From positions 39,532,855 to 39,596,854 of the forward strand of contig NC_016131.3 of assembly GCF_000005505.3 (NCBI RefSeq): 64,000 nucleotides of DNA. The letters run 5' to 3'. Position numbers and translations under genes: made by a program. The notes beneath the pieces are model-generated. The model did no database searches. It was not told the DNA's origin and saw only the letters and a program-made list of their open reading frames with translations. This DNA is from Brachypodium distachyon. Lineage: Eukaryota > Streptophyta > Magnoliopsida > Poales > Poaceae. This document shows positions 1-11,116 of this stretch, piece by piece. Positions within the stretch are counted from its first letter, which is position 1. Every line of letters starts with the position of its first letter.

Positions 1-480
1 GGTCTGATGGATCAGAAAATTTTCATTGGATGGCTATGATTGTCGACTGAAAAATAACTATTTCTTAGGCGGCTGAGAAATAGACACTCCCTTTCTCTTT
101 ATATGACAGTAATTCTCTTTTACACAAAAATTATCGTGCCCCTAATTCCACTCATCATTTGATTAAGTGGACATAATAACAAAGCCAGATGTCCAACAAA
201 CAAATGCATGCAAGCGTCCCGGAGAGGAAAACTTGGTAGAGATCCACAAAAATCAGGAAAAATATGCCAAACAATTCGTGAGAAAATAAAAATAAAATAT
301 GAAATTGGTACGCCTAAACAACAAAGAATCTACGGTACTAAATTTCGTCGGTTCCAAACGGCGAGGACACAATGCAGCATAGATCGTACGAAACAGATTG
401 ACCTATTTGAGGAGTGAGAACACAATGCAGCTTTTCTCCTACTCGCCCCGTCTCATATTATGTGTCGCAACTTTGTCTAG
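1..480. other. Upstream intergenic region, no gene seen
   Basis: AT-rich DNA ahead of the PHO1 promoter. The short open frames here are not supported by codon pattern or by recognisable domains. No repeat was identified with confidence. Confidence 0.5.
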
Positions 481-483
481 ACA

Positions 484-489
484 CACGTG
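484..489. promoter_or_regulatory. G-box CACGTG in PHO1 upstream region
   Basis: A palindromic CACGTG core inside ACACACGTGTGTAC lies about 300 bp upstream of the TATA box. G-boxes bind bHLH and bZIP factors in plants. Use here is inference. I looked for the phosphate-starvation P1BS motif (GNATATNC) by eye in the same region and did not find a clear one. Confidence 0.35.
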
Positions 490-787
490 TGTACAACACT
501 TAATAGAAATCTCCAGTTAATATGGGATGTTTTTGGAAAATATATTATTTGTCCAAAATGCGTCATCTCAGAACTCAGAGGTCATGCGCATGCCAATCGG
601 TATTGGGAAAATGATCCGAAATGGCCAGAGAACCGAGTGGTAATATTGCTGGCATGTGCCCGACTCTTTTTCCCATTGGCACATGTGCGTTCTTGTTAGC
701 GGGACACATTTCTTTGCACTTTACCACAACCGCCGCCTCCGTAGCATCGTCATCGATCATCCACTGGAGCTGAGTGATCCATCCTGG

Positions 788-795
788 CTATAAAA
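788..795 (+). promoter_or_regulatory. TATA box of PHO1 homologue
   Basis: CTATAAAA is followed by a pyrimidine-rich stretch and then purine-rich leader sequence, the usual cereal core promoter layout. Transcription would start near 815-825, giving a leader of about 330 bp before the canonical start codon at 1157. Confidence 0.6.
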
Positions 796-1156
796 CACCT
801 CCCTCCCACCCTCCCTCTCCTTTCTCCACTGGGGAGACAGAGAGAGGGAGAAGATACATAATCCAATTTTGATCACTAGCTAACTTACATGCCCAACTGG
901 TGATCGATCATCATATTGACAGGAGCCAACAGCATCTGGTAAAATCCGGCCGCATAGGCAAGGCAACCAACAGTTAATTCCCCATCTCCTTCATCCCTCT
1001 GACTCTAGATTCTAGTTCCAAAATTCTCCTCCAATGGACACACTTGCGTCGCATGCAGCTCATATAAGTACACATTACCCCATGGCTCCCTTGGAGACAT
1101 CCACACACTACCATAGCAGCAGCAGATCAGAGTTGCACTGCTGCTCCCTGGAACCA

Positions 1157-4100
1157 ATGGTGAAGTTCTCCAAGCAATTCGAGGGCCAGCTCGTGCCGGA
1201 ATGGAAAGAGGCCTTCGTGGACTACTGGCAGCTCAAAAAGGACATCAAGACGCTGCAGGCCGCTGCTGCCGGTGATCAGGGCATCAGCGGCCCCGAGGCA
1301 CCAGCACCGACGACGGCCGTGGCTAGCCACTGGGTGATGAGGCTGCCGTTCCTCAATCCCCATGGCCACCACAAGGAGCCTGGCGCCATACAGGCAAGCA
1401 TGCATGCATGCACCAGCTAGCTGTTCTAATGTTTCCACGGCACAGAGGGATTTATATATGTTTTGTTGGGCTGTTGGGAATGCAGGTGCACAGAAAGCTG
1501 GCGAGCGCCGGCGACGACGGGGCGGTGGCCGGGGTGGTGTACGAGACGGAGGTTCTGGACGCAGCAGGGCTCCCAGGCGTGGAGGCCAAGGCCTTCTTTG
1601 GGAGGCTGGACGAGCAGCTCAACAAGGTGAACCGCTTCTACGAGAAGAAGCAGGGGGAGTTCCTGGAGCGTGGCGAGTCGCTCAGGCGCCAGCTGCAGAT
1701 CCTCGTTGAGCTCAAAGCCGCCGTCACCGAGGCACGGCGGCGTGGGGGCTCGCCGGGGAGCGCCGATGCGGAGGACCCATCAGTCTCTTGCTCTATCCTG
1801 CACGGTCAGTATGCATGTCGATATGCTCAGATATACTTGTTAATTCAGCCAGTTGAGGGTAAAAGTTGATTAGGCCAGTTGCTGTTCACATGCTAGCTGT
1901 TAAATATGCATAAATAAGACTTTTGATCTTAATGAATGGGAAAGAAAATGGAAGTGGCAATCCTGTTGGGCATATCTAAATTAGGCCAGTCGTTGGGGTT
2001 GGGCGTGCATGCAATCTAAATGCATATTTAGTTTCGCCAGTGAATTATCCTCCTATAACTCATCAGGCATCTTTGTCACTACTATCTCTGTTCCAAAATA
2101 GAAACGATGTAGAAAACATGCAAAACAAACTCCATTTGTCTTTGACAACTCATTAGTTAAATATTATTCAAGTTTTTTTAGGTGAAAGTGTATCATTCTA
2201 TTCGTCATCAACAATTTACAGCATAATTTTACATAACATTTTGCTTACAAATTCGTAAAATGTTAACGGCCAAAGTTGCTATTCTTGTCGCTAGACTTGA
2301 GGACAATAGGTAATACTTAATTGTTTATAGATTGTGACTTACCGGTTACCACACAAAATTACAGGAGATCAATCTCTCAGGGGCATTGCAGAGCAAGAAC
2401 ACGGAGGTCAAGGAAAGCTGACCAAAGATGCTATGGCAAAGATAACTGATGAAGAAGGGGAAGACCAGTTTTCCATTTCTGAAGGTTTAGGTGAATCGGG
2501 AAGGATTGAGAAACCAAGAGAAGAAGTTGCCCATAAGCTGAGGACACTCTCAGGGAAGGAGGTCACTTGCCAGGGCAGGAGCGTGAGGATCACTATTCCA
2601 GTAACCACACCGTCTAGGACTGTCATCGCCATCCGTGATCTTCTGTTCGACGACATGCTAAGCCAATCAAGGAAGAATGGCGGAAACGTCGGTGATGGCT
2701 GTGAGAAATTGAGCATCAACAAGAAAAAGGTGCACCAGGCAGAGAAGATGATCAGGGGGGCACTGGTTGAGCTGTACAAGGGCTTGGGGTACCTGAAGAC
2801 GTACCGGTAGGTGTAGCTCATGACATGGTGTGTAGTAATGCTTTGTGCACCAAACTGATACTGACAGGGAGAGCATTCTTGTTGCAGGAGCTTGAACATG
2901 TTGGCTTTTGTGAAGATTTTGAAGAAATTTGACAAGGTTCCTCCCAATGCATCTCTCCTTATTGCATTGCCTGAGAAATCACATATGAGCATTGCTGAAA
3001 AAAAAAACTCATGTTTCAGGTTACAGCAAAGGAAGTCCAGACAATTTACCTGAAAGTCGTGGAGAGCTCCTATTTTAATAGCTCTGACAAGGTATTTTGC
3101 AATGATACAGCAGTCTTGAGAAGCTTTGAAGCATTTCATTTCCATCAAAACTTCAAAGTTTCCTGGTTTTGACTGAAATTCTCATCTCAATAGGCAATCA
3201 GGCTAATGGATGATGTTGAGGAGCTGTTTGTTAGACATTTTGCCAATGGTGATAAAAGGAAAGCAATGAAGTATCTCAAGCCAAATCAGAAGGAAGAATC
3301 ACACTCTACCACATTTTTCATAGGTACAATAGTTTTCTTGTAAGCTTTGCATCGTTCCTTCGTCAGGATAATTTCCAAGTCCTTGTGCACTACTGTCAAA
3401 TTTTCAGGTCTATTCACTGGTGGGTTTGTAGCACTATTCATCGGTTATTGTATCATGGCACATATAGCTGGGATGTACACTCAACAATCAAACAAGGTCT
3501 ACATGTCAACATCCTATCCTGTCCTTAGGTCAGCACCCAACATGTCAATTCAACTGCTACTACTCTGAAGAAACAAAATGTGTTAAAACTCAGACACTAC
3601 AGTACTGACATTAAATGATCCCAAACTGCAGCATGTTCAGCCTCTTCTTTCTACATCTCTTCGCCTACGGATGCAACATCTTCATGTGGAGAAAGACACG
3701 CATAAATTACACGTTCATATTTGAATTCACACCTACCAAAGAGCTTAAGTATCGTGATGTGTTCTTGATATGCACTACGTCTATGACGATTGTTGTCGGT
3801 GTCATGTTTGCACACCTGACACTCATTGTAAAAGGGTATTCTTCAAGTGCAGTTCAAGCAATCCCAGGGTGTCTACTACTGGTATGTTCTATTCAACATT
3901 GCAAATGTGAAATTGTTGCTTATTTTTGTCTGTTCCTGTTGTTATATCCATATGAGGCTGATGCTTCTATTTATTATGTATTTCAGGTGTTCTTACTAAT
4001 GTTGGTCTGCCCTTTCAAAATCCTCTACCGATCAAGTCGTTATGACTTCCTAAGAGTGATCAGGAACATCATTCTAACCCCCTTTTACAAGGTAATTTTC

Positions 4101-5299
4101 TATAGTTAAAGAGCGGCACATTTGATAAGTAGATGACATGCATTTTCCATATCAGAAACATATGTTAAATTCCTATTTATATACAGGTTGTTATGGTTGA
4201 TTTCTTCATGGCTGATCAGCTTTGTAGTCAGGTAACATCATAACAGAAGCTAAATGTTCGACGCGTTCAATTGTGCAAACTTAAGACACTAAAGATAGTT
4301 TCTAGAGTTTAGAGCATCAGATTATTTTAAATTTAGAAATGACTAATAAAGTAATGACTACTGGCAAATAGGTACCGGTGCTTAGGAGCCTAGAGTACCT
4401 GGCATGTTATTACATAACCAGCAGCTACAAGACGCAAGACTATGGATACTGCACAAGAGTGAAACATTTTAGAGATTTGGCTTATGCAGTATCCTTCCTT
4501 CCCTACTACTGGAGAGCCATGCAGGTATAGAGATGGAACATGACTTGCCAAATCAGAATGTCCATTCGTCAGACTTTCTAAAGGTAGTGATACCCTTTTC
4601 TTATTCTTATGGTTGTCCTGACAGTGCGCAAGGAGATGGTTTGACGAAGGGGACATAAACCACCTTGTCAACCTTGGGAAGTATGTGTCAGCGATGCTTG
4701 CTGCAGGAACAAAATTAGCATATGAGAATGATAACAGTGCTGGATGGCTGTCACTAGTCGTCATCGTGTCGAGTGTCGCCACTATCTACCAACTCTACTG
4801 GGACTTCGTTAAGGATTGGGGCCTTCTACAGTTCAACTCCAAGAACCCTTGGCTTCGTAACGATCTGATACTTAAACAAAAATACATCTATTTCTTATCC
4901 ATGGTATGTTCTCTAAAAATATCAAGGTTTACATCAAACCTTTTTGAGAAAATAAAAATTGTGTGATGTACTTACAGAGAGTAACATTTTACAGGCTTTG
5001 AACCTTCTTTTGAGGCTTGCTTGGCTTCAGACTGTCATCCACCCTAACATTGGAAGCCTCGATTCTAGAGTAACTCTTTTCTTTTTGGCAGCTCTTGAGG
5101 TGATTCGACGAGGCCATTGGAACTTCTACAGGTAACTTTATTGCCAATGAATCTGAACACATGAATTAAATTTATGATCCCGAATTTACACTGAATAAAC
5201 TTCTATGTCAGGCTGGAGAATGAACACCTAAACAATGCAGGCAGGTTCAGAGCTGTGAAGGTTGTTCCACTTCCTTTTCATGAAGTGGAAGAGGACTAA
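1157..5299 (+). CDS. PHO1: PHO1-family phosphate exporter (SPX-EXS), 14 exons, 808 aa
   Basis: Predicted phosphate exporter of the PHO1 family, which moves inorganic phosphate out of cells, for example into the xylem. Exons read by splice sites: 1157-1393, 1486-1804, 2365-2806, 2888-2936, 3020-3091, 3194-3323, 3408-3528, 3632-3881, 3987-4091, 4187-4231, 4372-4524, 4625-4903, 4995-5131, 5212-5299. They total 2427 nt with every phase consistent, giving 808 residues, close to the 800-830 usual in grasses. The SPX domain starts at [16 protein letters not shown] with Tyr23 and Lys27. A later basic helix (VKILKKFDK, about 341-349) supplies the inositol-pyrophosphate-binding lysines known for the family. 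Membrane helices begin near residue 417, and the EXS domain occupies the C-terminal half. The N-terminus resembles the rice PHO1;1/PHO1;3 group more than PHO1;2 (from memory). Intron 1 uses a GC donor. In-frame ATGs exist upstream at 1034 and 1082. Confidence 0.93.
1394..1485 (+). other. GC-AG intron 1 of PHO1 homologue
   Basis: The only junction that keeps the reading frame joins ...ATACAG to GTGCACAGA, so the intron begins GCAAGC and ends GCAG. CAG/GCAAG is the strong consensus expected of the rare GC-AG class. The other introns inspected start with GT. Confidence 0.75.
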
Positions 5300-5528
5300 C
5301 ACCATAGGGTTGCAGCACTCCCAAACAGTTGAGATGTAACACCAACTAATGTTAGAAAGCATGCACTTCAGTACTATAATTCGATTCATTTTTTGGTGTG
5401 AGGAATAAAAGCATAAAATGTACGGTTTGGAGAAGTTGTATGCAAATAGTAACAATAAATACACAGAATTCATGAGTTCCATTTAGTCTTCCATGCAAGA
5501 ATTGATACTGATCTCATGTGAACTTGAG

Positions 5529-6169
5529 TCAGTCCGCATCACGGGAAGGTCCAAGTACTAGTTGCTCTGCGATTCTTCTTTTGCCCATTCCATCTTTGGC
5601 TACCTGTGAAAAGTAATTATATATAGTTAATGGAAGCTTCATCAGGCACAAATCACTTAAAAGAGGTTAATCAAGGATCACTATCTTACTTGCAGAATGT
5701 AGTCGAGCTCCCCTACTTTGAATTGAGAATGGTAAGACCCTATGAGATCAGGGCATGAAGCCATATTGATGTAGCAGTTGGCCTCACTTTAAGCACTGCA
5801 TCTTATTTGCTGCATATTTGCTAAAAAATAGCATATTGGAAGTTACGTTAGGAAACAGAAAGCATAAGCAAGAAGAGCTGCACTACACTCACACTTCACC
5901 TTTCATTGCAGGCAAATGCAAATTGTACTGATGCCTAACATTACATTTTCTTTCACTAATGGGACAACCTCTATATTTCCAATGTCATCAAAAAGCTCAC
6001 CTGACAGAAGACAAGAAAGTATTACTATATTGTAAATAGTGGTAAGCACTCAGTTTGCAGTTTACAACAGTGTTGGCAACATAATATCTCACCTGGAAGC
6101 AAGAGACATATTGTAGCCATGTCCTATGCCATAAAAGAAATATCTAGTCTTTCGTACCAAGTCATTTTC
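5529..6169 (-). pseudogene. Terminal exons of an unrecognised gene, with a frame conflict
   Basis: Four exon-like pieces lie 3' of the PPR gene on the same strand. 6169-6093 follows a CTCCACTAG acceptor and ends at an AG/GTGAGA donor; it encodes ENDLVRKTRYFFYGIGHGYN and a few more residues. 6000-5945 is open only in a frame giving ELFDDIGNIEVVPLVKEN. 5782-5690 gives 31 codons including ASCPDLIGSYHSQFKVGELD, followed by a GTAAG donor. 5603-5529 follows TTTTCACAG and gives VAKDGMGKRRIAEQLVLG up to TGA. The last two join in phase 0. The first two do not: exon one ends in phase 2 and would read into TGA. I do not recognise the protein. It may be a truncated or frameshifted relic, a missed exon, or the 3' end of a gene whose 5' part was lost when the PPR gene came to lie upstream. 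Confidence 0.45.
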
Positions 6170-6318
6170 CTAGTGGAGATATGACATAGGTCAATTCTGA
6201 GGCATGAATACACAGCACATGTAACTCAAGGACATTTACATGCAGCCAGTCAATTTCACATGATGAAGAATAACTCCATCTGATATGTAGAACAGGAAGC
6301 ATCAACATGTCACCAATC

Positions 6319-8331
6319 TCATGTTATTCCAACTTGCATTGCATCAAATATATTATCTGCAGGTTCTTGTGGATCAACCCAACTACTTCCTGCATACTTT
6401 CTTACTCGCTGGAAATCAAATACAGTGCGATCCCACGTTTTCTCTTCCCACATGTGAACTGAAGCATGAATGTTGGATAATGTAATGTATGGTGAAGGAT
6501 CCTCTGGTCGTATTTCAAGAATCTTCTTTGCTGCCAGCCTTCCTAACTCCACATTACCATGAGTCCTACATGAAGCGAGCAAAGCCTCCCACACCAGTTG
6601 GTCTGGTTGGCAAGGCAGAGCATCAATGAATTCCAGTGCATCAGAAAATCTTCCAGCACGGGCAAATAGATCAACCATGCAGGTATAGTGCTCCATCTTG
6701 GGTTCCACGTTGTACAAGGCCTTCATCTGTTTGAAATACTCACAACCCTCTGCGATTAGGCCCATTCGGCTGCAAGATGATAACAGCCCAACAAAAGTGT
6801 AATCATCTGGACATATCCCTTCTTCTTGCATCAGGTCAAATAGCTGAATGGCTGCCACCTCATTTCCATGTTGTGAAAAACTTGTGATTAGTGCATTCCA
6901 CGAGATAATGCCTCTACTCCTCATTGAATTGAAAATTTTCAATGCAATGTGAACACTTCCGCACTTGGCATACATGGTTACAAGAGCATTCTCCACAGAA
7001 TCGGCATCATCAATTCCTAACTTCACTGCCCTCGAATGAATTTGCCGTCCAACAGCATGGTTTGTGGTACTAGAACAGGCTCTTAGCACACTGGTGATGC
7101 AAAAGATCGGAGACCCTAGGCCTTTCCGAAGCATTTCCTTGAAAAACAAGAGTGTCTCCTGAGGAAGATCATTCTGTGCATAGCAAGTTAACAAAGCTGT
7201 CCACGATATAATGTCCTTGTTTTCTAATAGATCAAATATAATCTCTGCAGTCGCAATATCACCACATCTGCCATAAACCGTGATGGTAGCATTCAGCAGT
7301 GAAGTATCCAGCTTGAAGAGAGTCTTTAGGGCATAGCAATGAACCTCCTCGGCCAATCTCAGCTGTCCTAGTGATGAACAAACCTGGAGCAGGCTAGTTA
7401 TGGTTGATTGGTCAATTGCCATCTTTTCCATGACCATCTCCCGAAAGTTCCAAACTGCCTCCATGCTGTATCCATTCCGTGCATAAGCTACAAACAGCGA
7501 AGTCCTGGAGAATGCATCATGCCTTATCCGACAAGACAACTTGGCTATCTCATCTACTCCTCCACATCTACCATACATTGCTATAAGAGCAGTTCCTAAA
7601 GCAGGATCGACCTCAGTGCCCATCTTCAACAAGCAGCCATGAATTTGCTTCCCTCCAGGGAGCAACCCAGGTGCATCGAACACCTTCAGGATGCAAGAAA
7701 ACGTCGCATTTGTTGGCCAGATCTTCAAGAGTAACATCTTCCTTAAGAGGGAAAGTGCTGCATCACGGTGTCCTGAGGAACCATCGTTGTTGACAAGGCA
7801 GGCTATCATGCTGGTCCAGCTCACGACGCTCCGCTGTGGCGAGAGCGCAAACACCCGCCACGACGAGTCCACACACCCACACTTGGAGTACATGTCAACC
7901 AATGCCCCAGCAACACTCTCATCGCCGGCCACGCCAAATTTTACCGCAGAAGCATGCACTTGGGAGCCTGCGACAATGTCACTGGCACGGGCGCACCCAG
8001 AGACCAGGGCGCCCAGAGCGAACGAGTTCGGGCGGTCGTAGCTTCCGCGTCCTCCGCTGAGAAGCATGTCGGAGAAGAGCAGAAAGGCCTCACAGAGAGC
8101 GCCGAGGCGGGAGACGTTGGAGATGAGGACTGAGCAGGAGACGACGTTGCGGTGGGGCATTTCGTCGAACAGGCCGCGGGCTTCCGCGGGGAGGCTGCTG
8201 CGGAAATAGGAGAGGAGGAGGTTGTTGCAGAGGTAAGTGGAGGCGAGAAAGCCGAGCTTCACGGCGGCGCCGTGGACTGTGCTTGGGTGGCGGCCGCCGC
8301 GGAGGAGGAGGGCGGCGAGGTGGTCGTGCAT
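6319..8331 (-). CDS. Pentatricopeptide repeat protein, PLS/E-type, 670 aa
   Basis: Intronless PPR gene; such proteins bind organellar RNA for editing, splicing or stability in mitochondria or plastids. Repeats run through nearly the whole chain, with hallmarks such as NALVTMYAKCG, SWNALITSFSQHG and SWTALLTCYAQND, alternating in PLS fashion. Near the C-terminus comes an E-type motif: WEALLASCRTHGNVELGR, followed by ILEIRPEDPSPYITLSN. No DYW deaminase domain follows, so this is an E-class protein rather than a complete DYW protein. After WEEK the sequence departs from the usual E/E+ consensus and ends within about 45 residues, which may be an altered tail. The start Met at 8331 is followed by a short leader (HDHLAALLLRGGRHPS) that could serve in organelle targeting. 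Lack of introns is typical of the family. RNA target and organelle cannot be read from sequence. Confidence 0.9.
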   Translation of the reverse strand: MHDHLAALLLRGGRHPSTVHGAAVKLGFLASTYLCNNLLLSYFRSSLPAEARGLFDEMPHRNVVSCSVLISNVSRLGALCEAFLLFSDMLLSGGRGSYDRPNSFALGALVSGCARASDIVAGSQVHASAVKFGVAGDESVAGALVDMYSKCGCVDSSWRVFALSPQRSVVSWTSMIACLVNNDGSSGHRDAALSLLRKMLLLKIWPTNATFSCILKVFDAPGLLPGGKQIHGCLLKMGTEVDPALGTALIAMYGRCGGVDEIAKLSCRIRHDAFSRTSLFVAYARNGYSMEAVWNFREMVMEKMAIDQSTITSLLQVCSSLGQLRLAEEVHCYALKTLFKLDTSLLNATITVYGRCGDIATAEIIFDLLENKDIISWTALLTCYAQNDLPQETLLFFKEMLRKGLGSPIFCITSVLRACSSTTNHAVGRQIHSRAVKLGIDDADSVENALVTMYAKCGSVHIALKIFNSMRSRGIISWNALITSFSQHGNEVAAIQLFDLMQEEGICPDDYTFVGLLSSCSRMGLIAEGCEYFKQMKALYNVEPKMEHYTCMVDLFARAGRFSDALEFIDALPCQPDQLVWEALLASCRTHGNVELGRLAAKKILEIRPEDPSPYITLSNIHASVHMWEEKTWDRTVFDFQRVRKYAGSSWVDPQEPADNIFDAMQVGIT

Positions 8332-9232
8332 TTCTGTGTGGCATCGGCCGCCCAGCCGCCGCGGTCGCGAAAAGTCTGTTAACTCGCCTTGCAGACTTGC
8401 ACGGTGGAGTACTGTATTGGAGTAACACTGTTAAAGGCGCGTTCGGGAACCCTCTGGCTTCCAGCTTCCCAGAAATTCGGTCGGAGCAGAGCCGAACAGA
8501 CTTGATCCACGAAGATAAGATCCATGAAGCAGGCTCGTTTTGCTGTACAAAAATCGAAGCAGCCCTTTTGACGACTCCCAGATCGGCAAACCACGGAGCA
8601 GTGCAAAATTACACGTGATTTGCCACCGTCTAAGTGAAAAACGTTTCAGTCGGTCTTTTCCTTGTCCCTCTCGTTCCAGCTAGTTGACCACCAGGAAGGG
8701 CTCCCCGCCGCTGTACTTGAACTCTGGTCGCCGCGAGAGGCTCCGCGCCGGTGCCTCCATCATCATCTCCGGTCGCCACCCTGACTCCAGTCCGAGGGGA
8801 TTCCATGGCCGCCGCTGCTCCGCATCCCTGCCTGCAACCCGAAGGGACGCCCAGCCCCATCATCTCCACGGATCGACGCTCGCACCTCAACTAGGTTGTG
8901 CGGCCGCCGGGTCTCCAACCTCCTCCAGTCGCAGATCCGGCCGCCGTTGCCCCAACTGCCGCGCCATCTCCGCCCGTAGCAGCTCCCCGAGCTCGTCCTC
9001 CCGCACAAGATCCCGTCCACCTGCAGGTACAGTATGGGCTAAGGACCCTCTCCTTACCAGGCCGGCCCAGCGAGACTTGGCTTTCGGCCCAACTCGACTC
9101 AGGAGCAGCCCCGAACGTTTCTGGCTCCCATTGAGACGCTGGAATCGTTGTGAGAAGCCGAATCGAAGGAGTTTGCTGAAGTTAGACCGTTCCCCAACAC
9201 GCCCTAAACATACCCGATTCGAACGTGGACGG
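8332..9232. other. Intergenic GC-rich stretch, no supported gene
   Basis: The region between the PPR start and the next MITE has overlapping open frames on both strands (for example 8684-9259 +), typical of GC-rich DNA. None has a domain, a splice pattern or a clear start. The first part presumably contains the PPR promoter. Confidence 0.4.
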
Positions 9233-9446
9233 TGTGTTGCACGCATTTCAATACTTTGAACGAACACTTAGACTAATGATTTAAGGGTTATATGTTATAA
9301 AAATTATATCATTGGATTAGTATTTCAAAAATGTTTCCAATGATATAAAATTCGGAACATATAATCTACATACAATTTGTCTAATTGTTGTTTAAAGTTT
9401 GACATTTGAAAACGTGGGCGTCATTTTTTGTGAAAAGGAGGAAGTA
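9233..9446 (-). mobile_element. Stowaway-type MITE, one end lost
   Basis: Homologous over its length to the element at 16909-17145 but in the opposite orientation; shared blocks include ATGATTTAAGGGTTATATG and CATTGGATT..GTATTTCAAAA. The right end keeps a degenerate inverted terminus (TTTTGTGAAAAGGAGGAAGTA), but the left CTCCCTC terminus is missing: the homology begins at GTTGCACGCATTTCAA. Confidence 0.75.
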
Positions 9447-9742
9447 ACATAAAAGGAAAATTAACTATGAGCTCGCGGCAGATTAACTAGATTCTGCGTT
9501 GAAACTGCAAGGCAAGCTTTTTTTTTCAGACAATGAAGTCGAGAATGAATGACGCACAAATTCTTTTGAAAATCCTACAGCGCAAATTGGGTCTAAGACA
9601 CCAGATCTTCCCCGAGCCCAAGTCGGGGATGCAAATGGGATGTCGTTGCAGATCCATCAAAGGAATAATAAATTGAGACTTTTCGCTCACGAGAACATTT
9701 ATCGTTTTTCTTCTAAGGACAATATCTGCAAAAATCTACGAG
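9447..9742. other. Intergenic, nothing recognised
   Basis: AT-rich sequence between two MITEs. No coding or repeat signal was seen. Confidence 0.4.
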
Positions 9743-10116
9743 GGCCTTTTTGATCACAGAAATCAAAAACACAGGAATAAAAAAAAATGTACGATTGGAA
9801 TGTCCTGGCATGTTGAATCCTAAGGAATTGCTTGAAAGAGATGTTTGGATGATACACATGAAAAACACACGAATCTTGAGATTAGATAATGCTTAATTGG
9901 AGTAAAAGATGAGAGAGAATGCATTGAAACTTTCAAAGAATTTATTCACGAGGTTAGACCTCATGCTTGGATTCCTCCAAATTTTAGAGAATTTTGTTCT
10001 GTCATATGAAATTTCTTTGGTGACAATCGTATGATCCAAAGGACATATATAAAAATTATTTCTTGGCATTGCAATCCTCTAATTTTCTTATAAATTCCTA
10101 TGATACAAAGAAGGCC
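9743..10116. mobile_element. MITE with GGGCCTT / AAGGCC ends
   Basis: The left end GGGCCTTTTTGATCACAG and right end TGATACAAAGAAGGCC are inverted. The interior is AT-rich and non-coding, with nearly self-complementary halves. The family resembles abundant grass MITEs whose termini read GGCCTTTTTGAT. I cannot settle the superfamily because the flanking target duplication is unclear. Confidence 0.6.
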
Positions 10117-10128
10117 TGAAGCTCTTGC

Positions 10129-10222
10129 ATTGTGACATTACAGAGCAAATATTAGAGAAAACAAAGTGGTTACAAAGATGGCCTGAACCCCTTCTCTAAT
10201 ATGTGCTCTGTAATGTCACAAT
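10129..10222. repeat. Near-perfect 31-bp inverted repeat (hairpin)
   Basis: Arms 10129-10159 and 10192-10222 are complementary at 30 of 31 positions with a 32-nt loop. It lies just outside the preceding MITE. It could be a small MITE remnant or a small-RNA-producing hairpin. Confidence 0.75.
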
Positions 10223-10610
10223 CCAACATAACTCGATCCATACCATTCATCTCCAAAATCAAAACTACTAGTTATAAGCCTCACATTTCTATGATTTAAT
10301 TTGCTATTGTCTTTTTATGCCATTTTTTCTCAAACACGTCGAGCGGCGTGTCATTTCCATTAAGAAGAAAGCGCAAGAAGCGCGAGTACAAGCGGCAACA
10401 AAGGAACCACAAAGGGCTCCCAAAAAAGAAGTCTTTTTATGCTTTTATTAGTGAGGTTTAAAACTAGTATTGTTGATTTTTGCAATGACTAGTCTCAACT
10501 GAATCAATGGAATGATGTTAGTCCATGACATTACAAAACAATGTTGAAGGATACAAATTCGCCACTCCTGCTCTTATCCTAAACAACTGGCCCTTGGGTA
10601 ATTCTTGGTA

Positions 10611-11116
10611 CAGGGTCATCATTATCGGATATGGGAATCCGATTTTATAGGTTATGGGAAGAGAAATTATTATCCGGCGTTATACGGTATATGATATGGT
10701 ATGAGCATTATCCGACGGATACCAAATTATCCAAAATTACAATCGGATAATCCGACCCTAATAAGTCGGATATTATTCGTTTTTACCAACATGTTACATG
10801 CAACCCACTAGTCCAGGCTGCTCATCCAAGAAAACCCATATTAACATATATCCCAACCTACTTCTGGTGCGTTTTCTTGCCATCTTAGCCACAATTTGGG
10901 GACTAGGCGCAACATAAGTAATGACTATGAAGTTATTTGTTATTACTACTATGCACGCACTATCCATCCGTTTTCGATCAAGCTTCGTTCCGCTGCCGTA
11001 CCATATCCGTTTCCGTGTCCGAATCCGTATCCGCACCGTTTCCAAATACGATAAAAAATATGAAATATGATATGGTAGGAGCATTATCCATCCGAATCCG
11101 ATCCGCTTTCATCCTT
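10611..11116. mobile_element. Ac/Ds-like hAT relic
   Basis: The ends CAGGGTCATC and TTTCATCCTTA resemble the CAGGGATGAAA-type termini of Ac/Ds elements. Both subterminal zones are crowded with ATCCG/CGGAT hexamer-like motifs in both orientations, as known for hAT transposase-binding regions. No transposase is present, and the 8-bp target duplication is not evident, so this is a degenerate non-autonomous copy. Confidence 0.5.

Noticed and set aside
2408..3148. 246-aa minus-strand ORF across PHO1 exons 3-5
   Set aside because: It is antisense to well-supported coding exons and introns, without a domain.
8684..9267. 191-aa plus and 126-aa minus ORFs
   Set aside because: Opposite-strand overlapping frames in GC-rich DNA, ending in a MITE; no splice or domain support.
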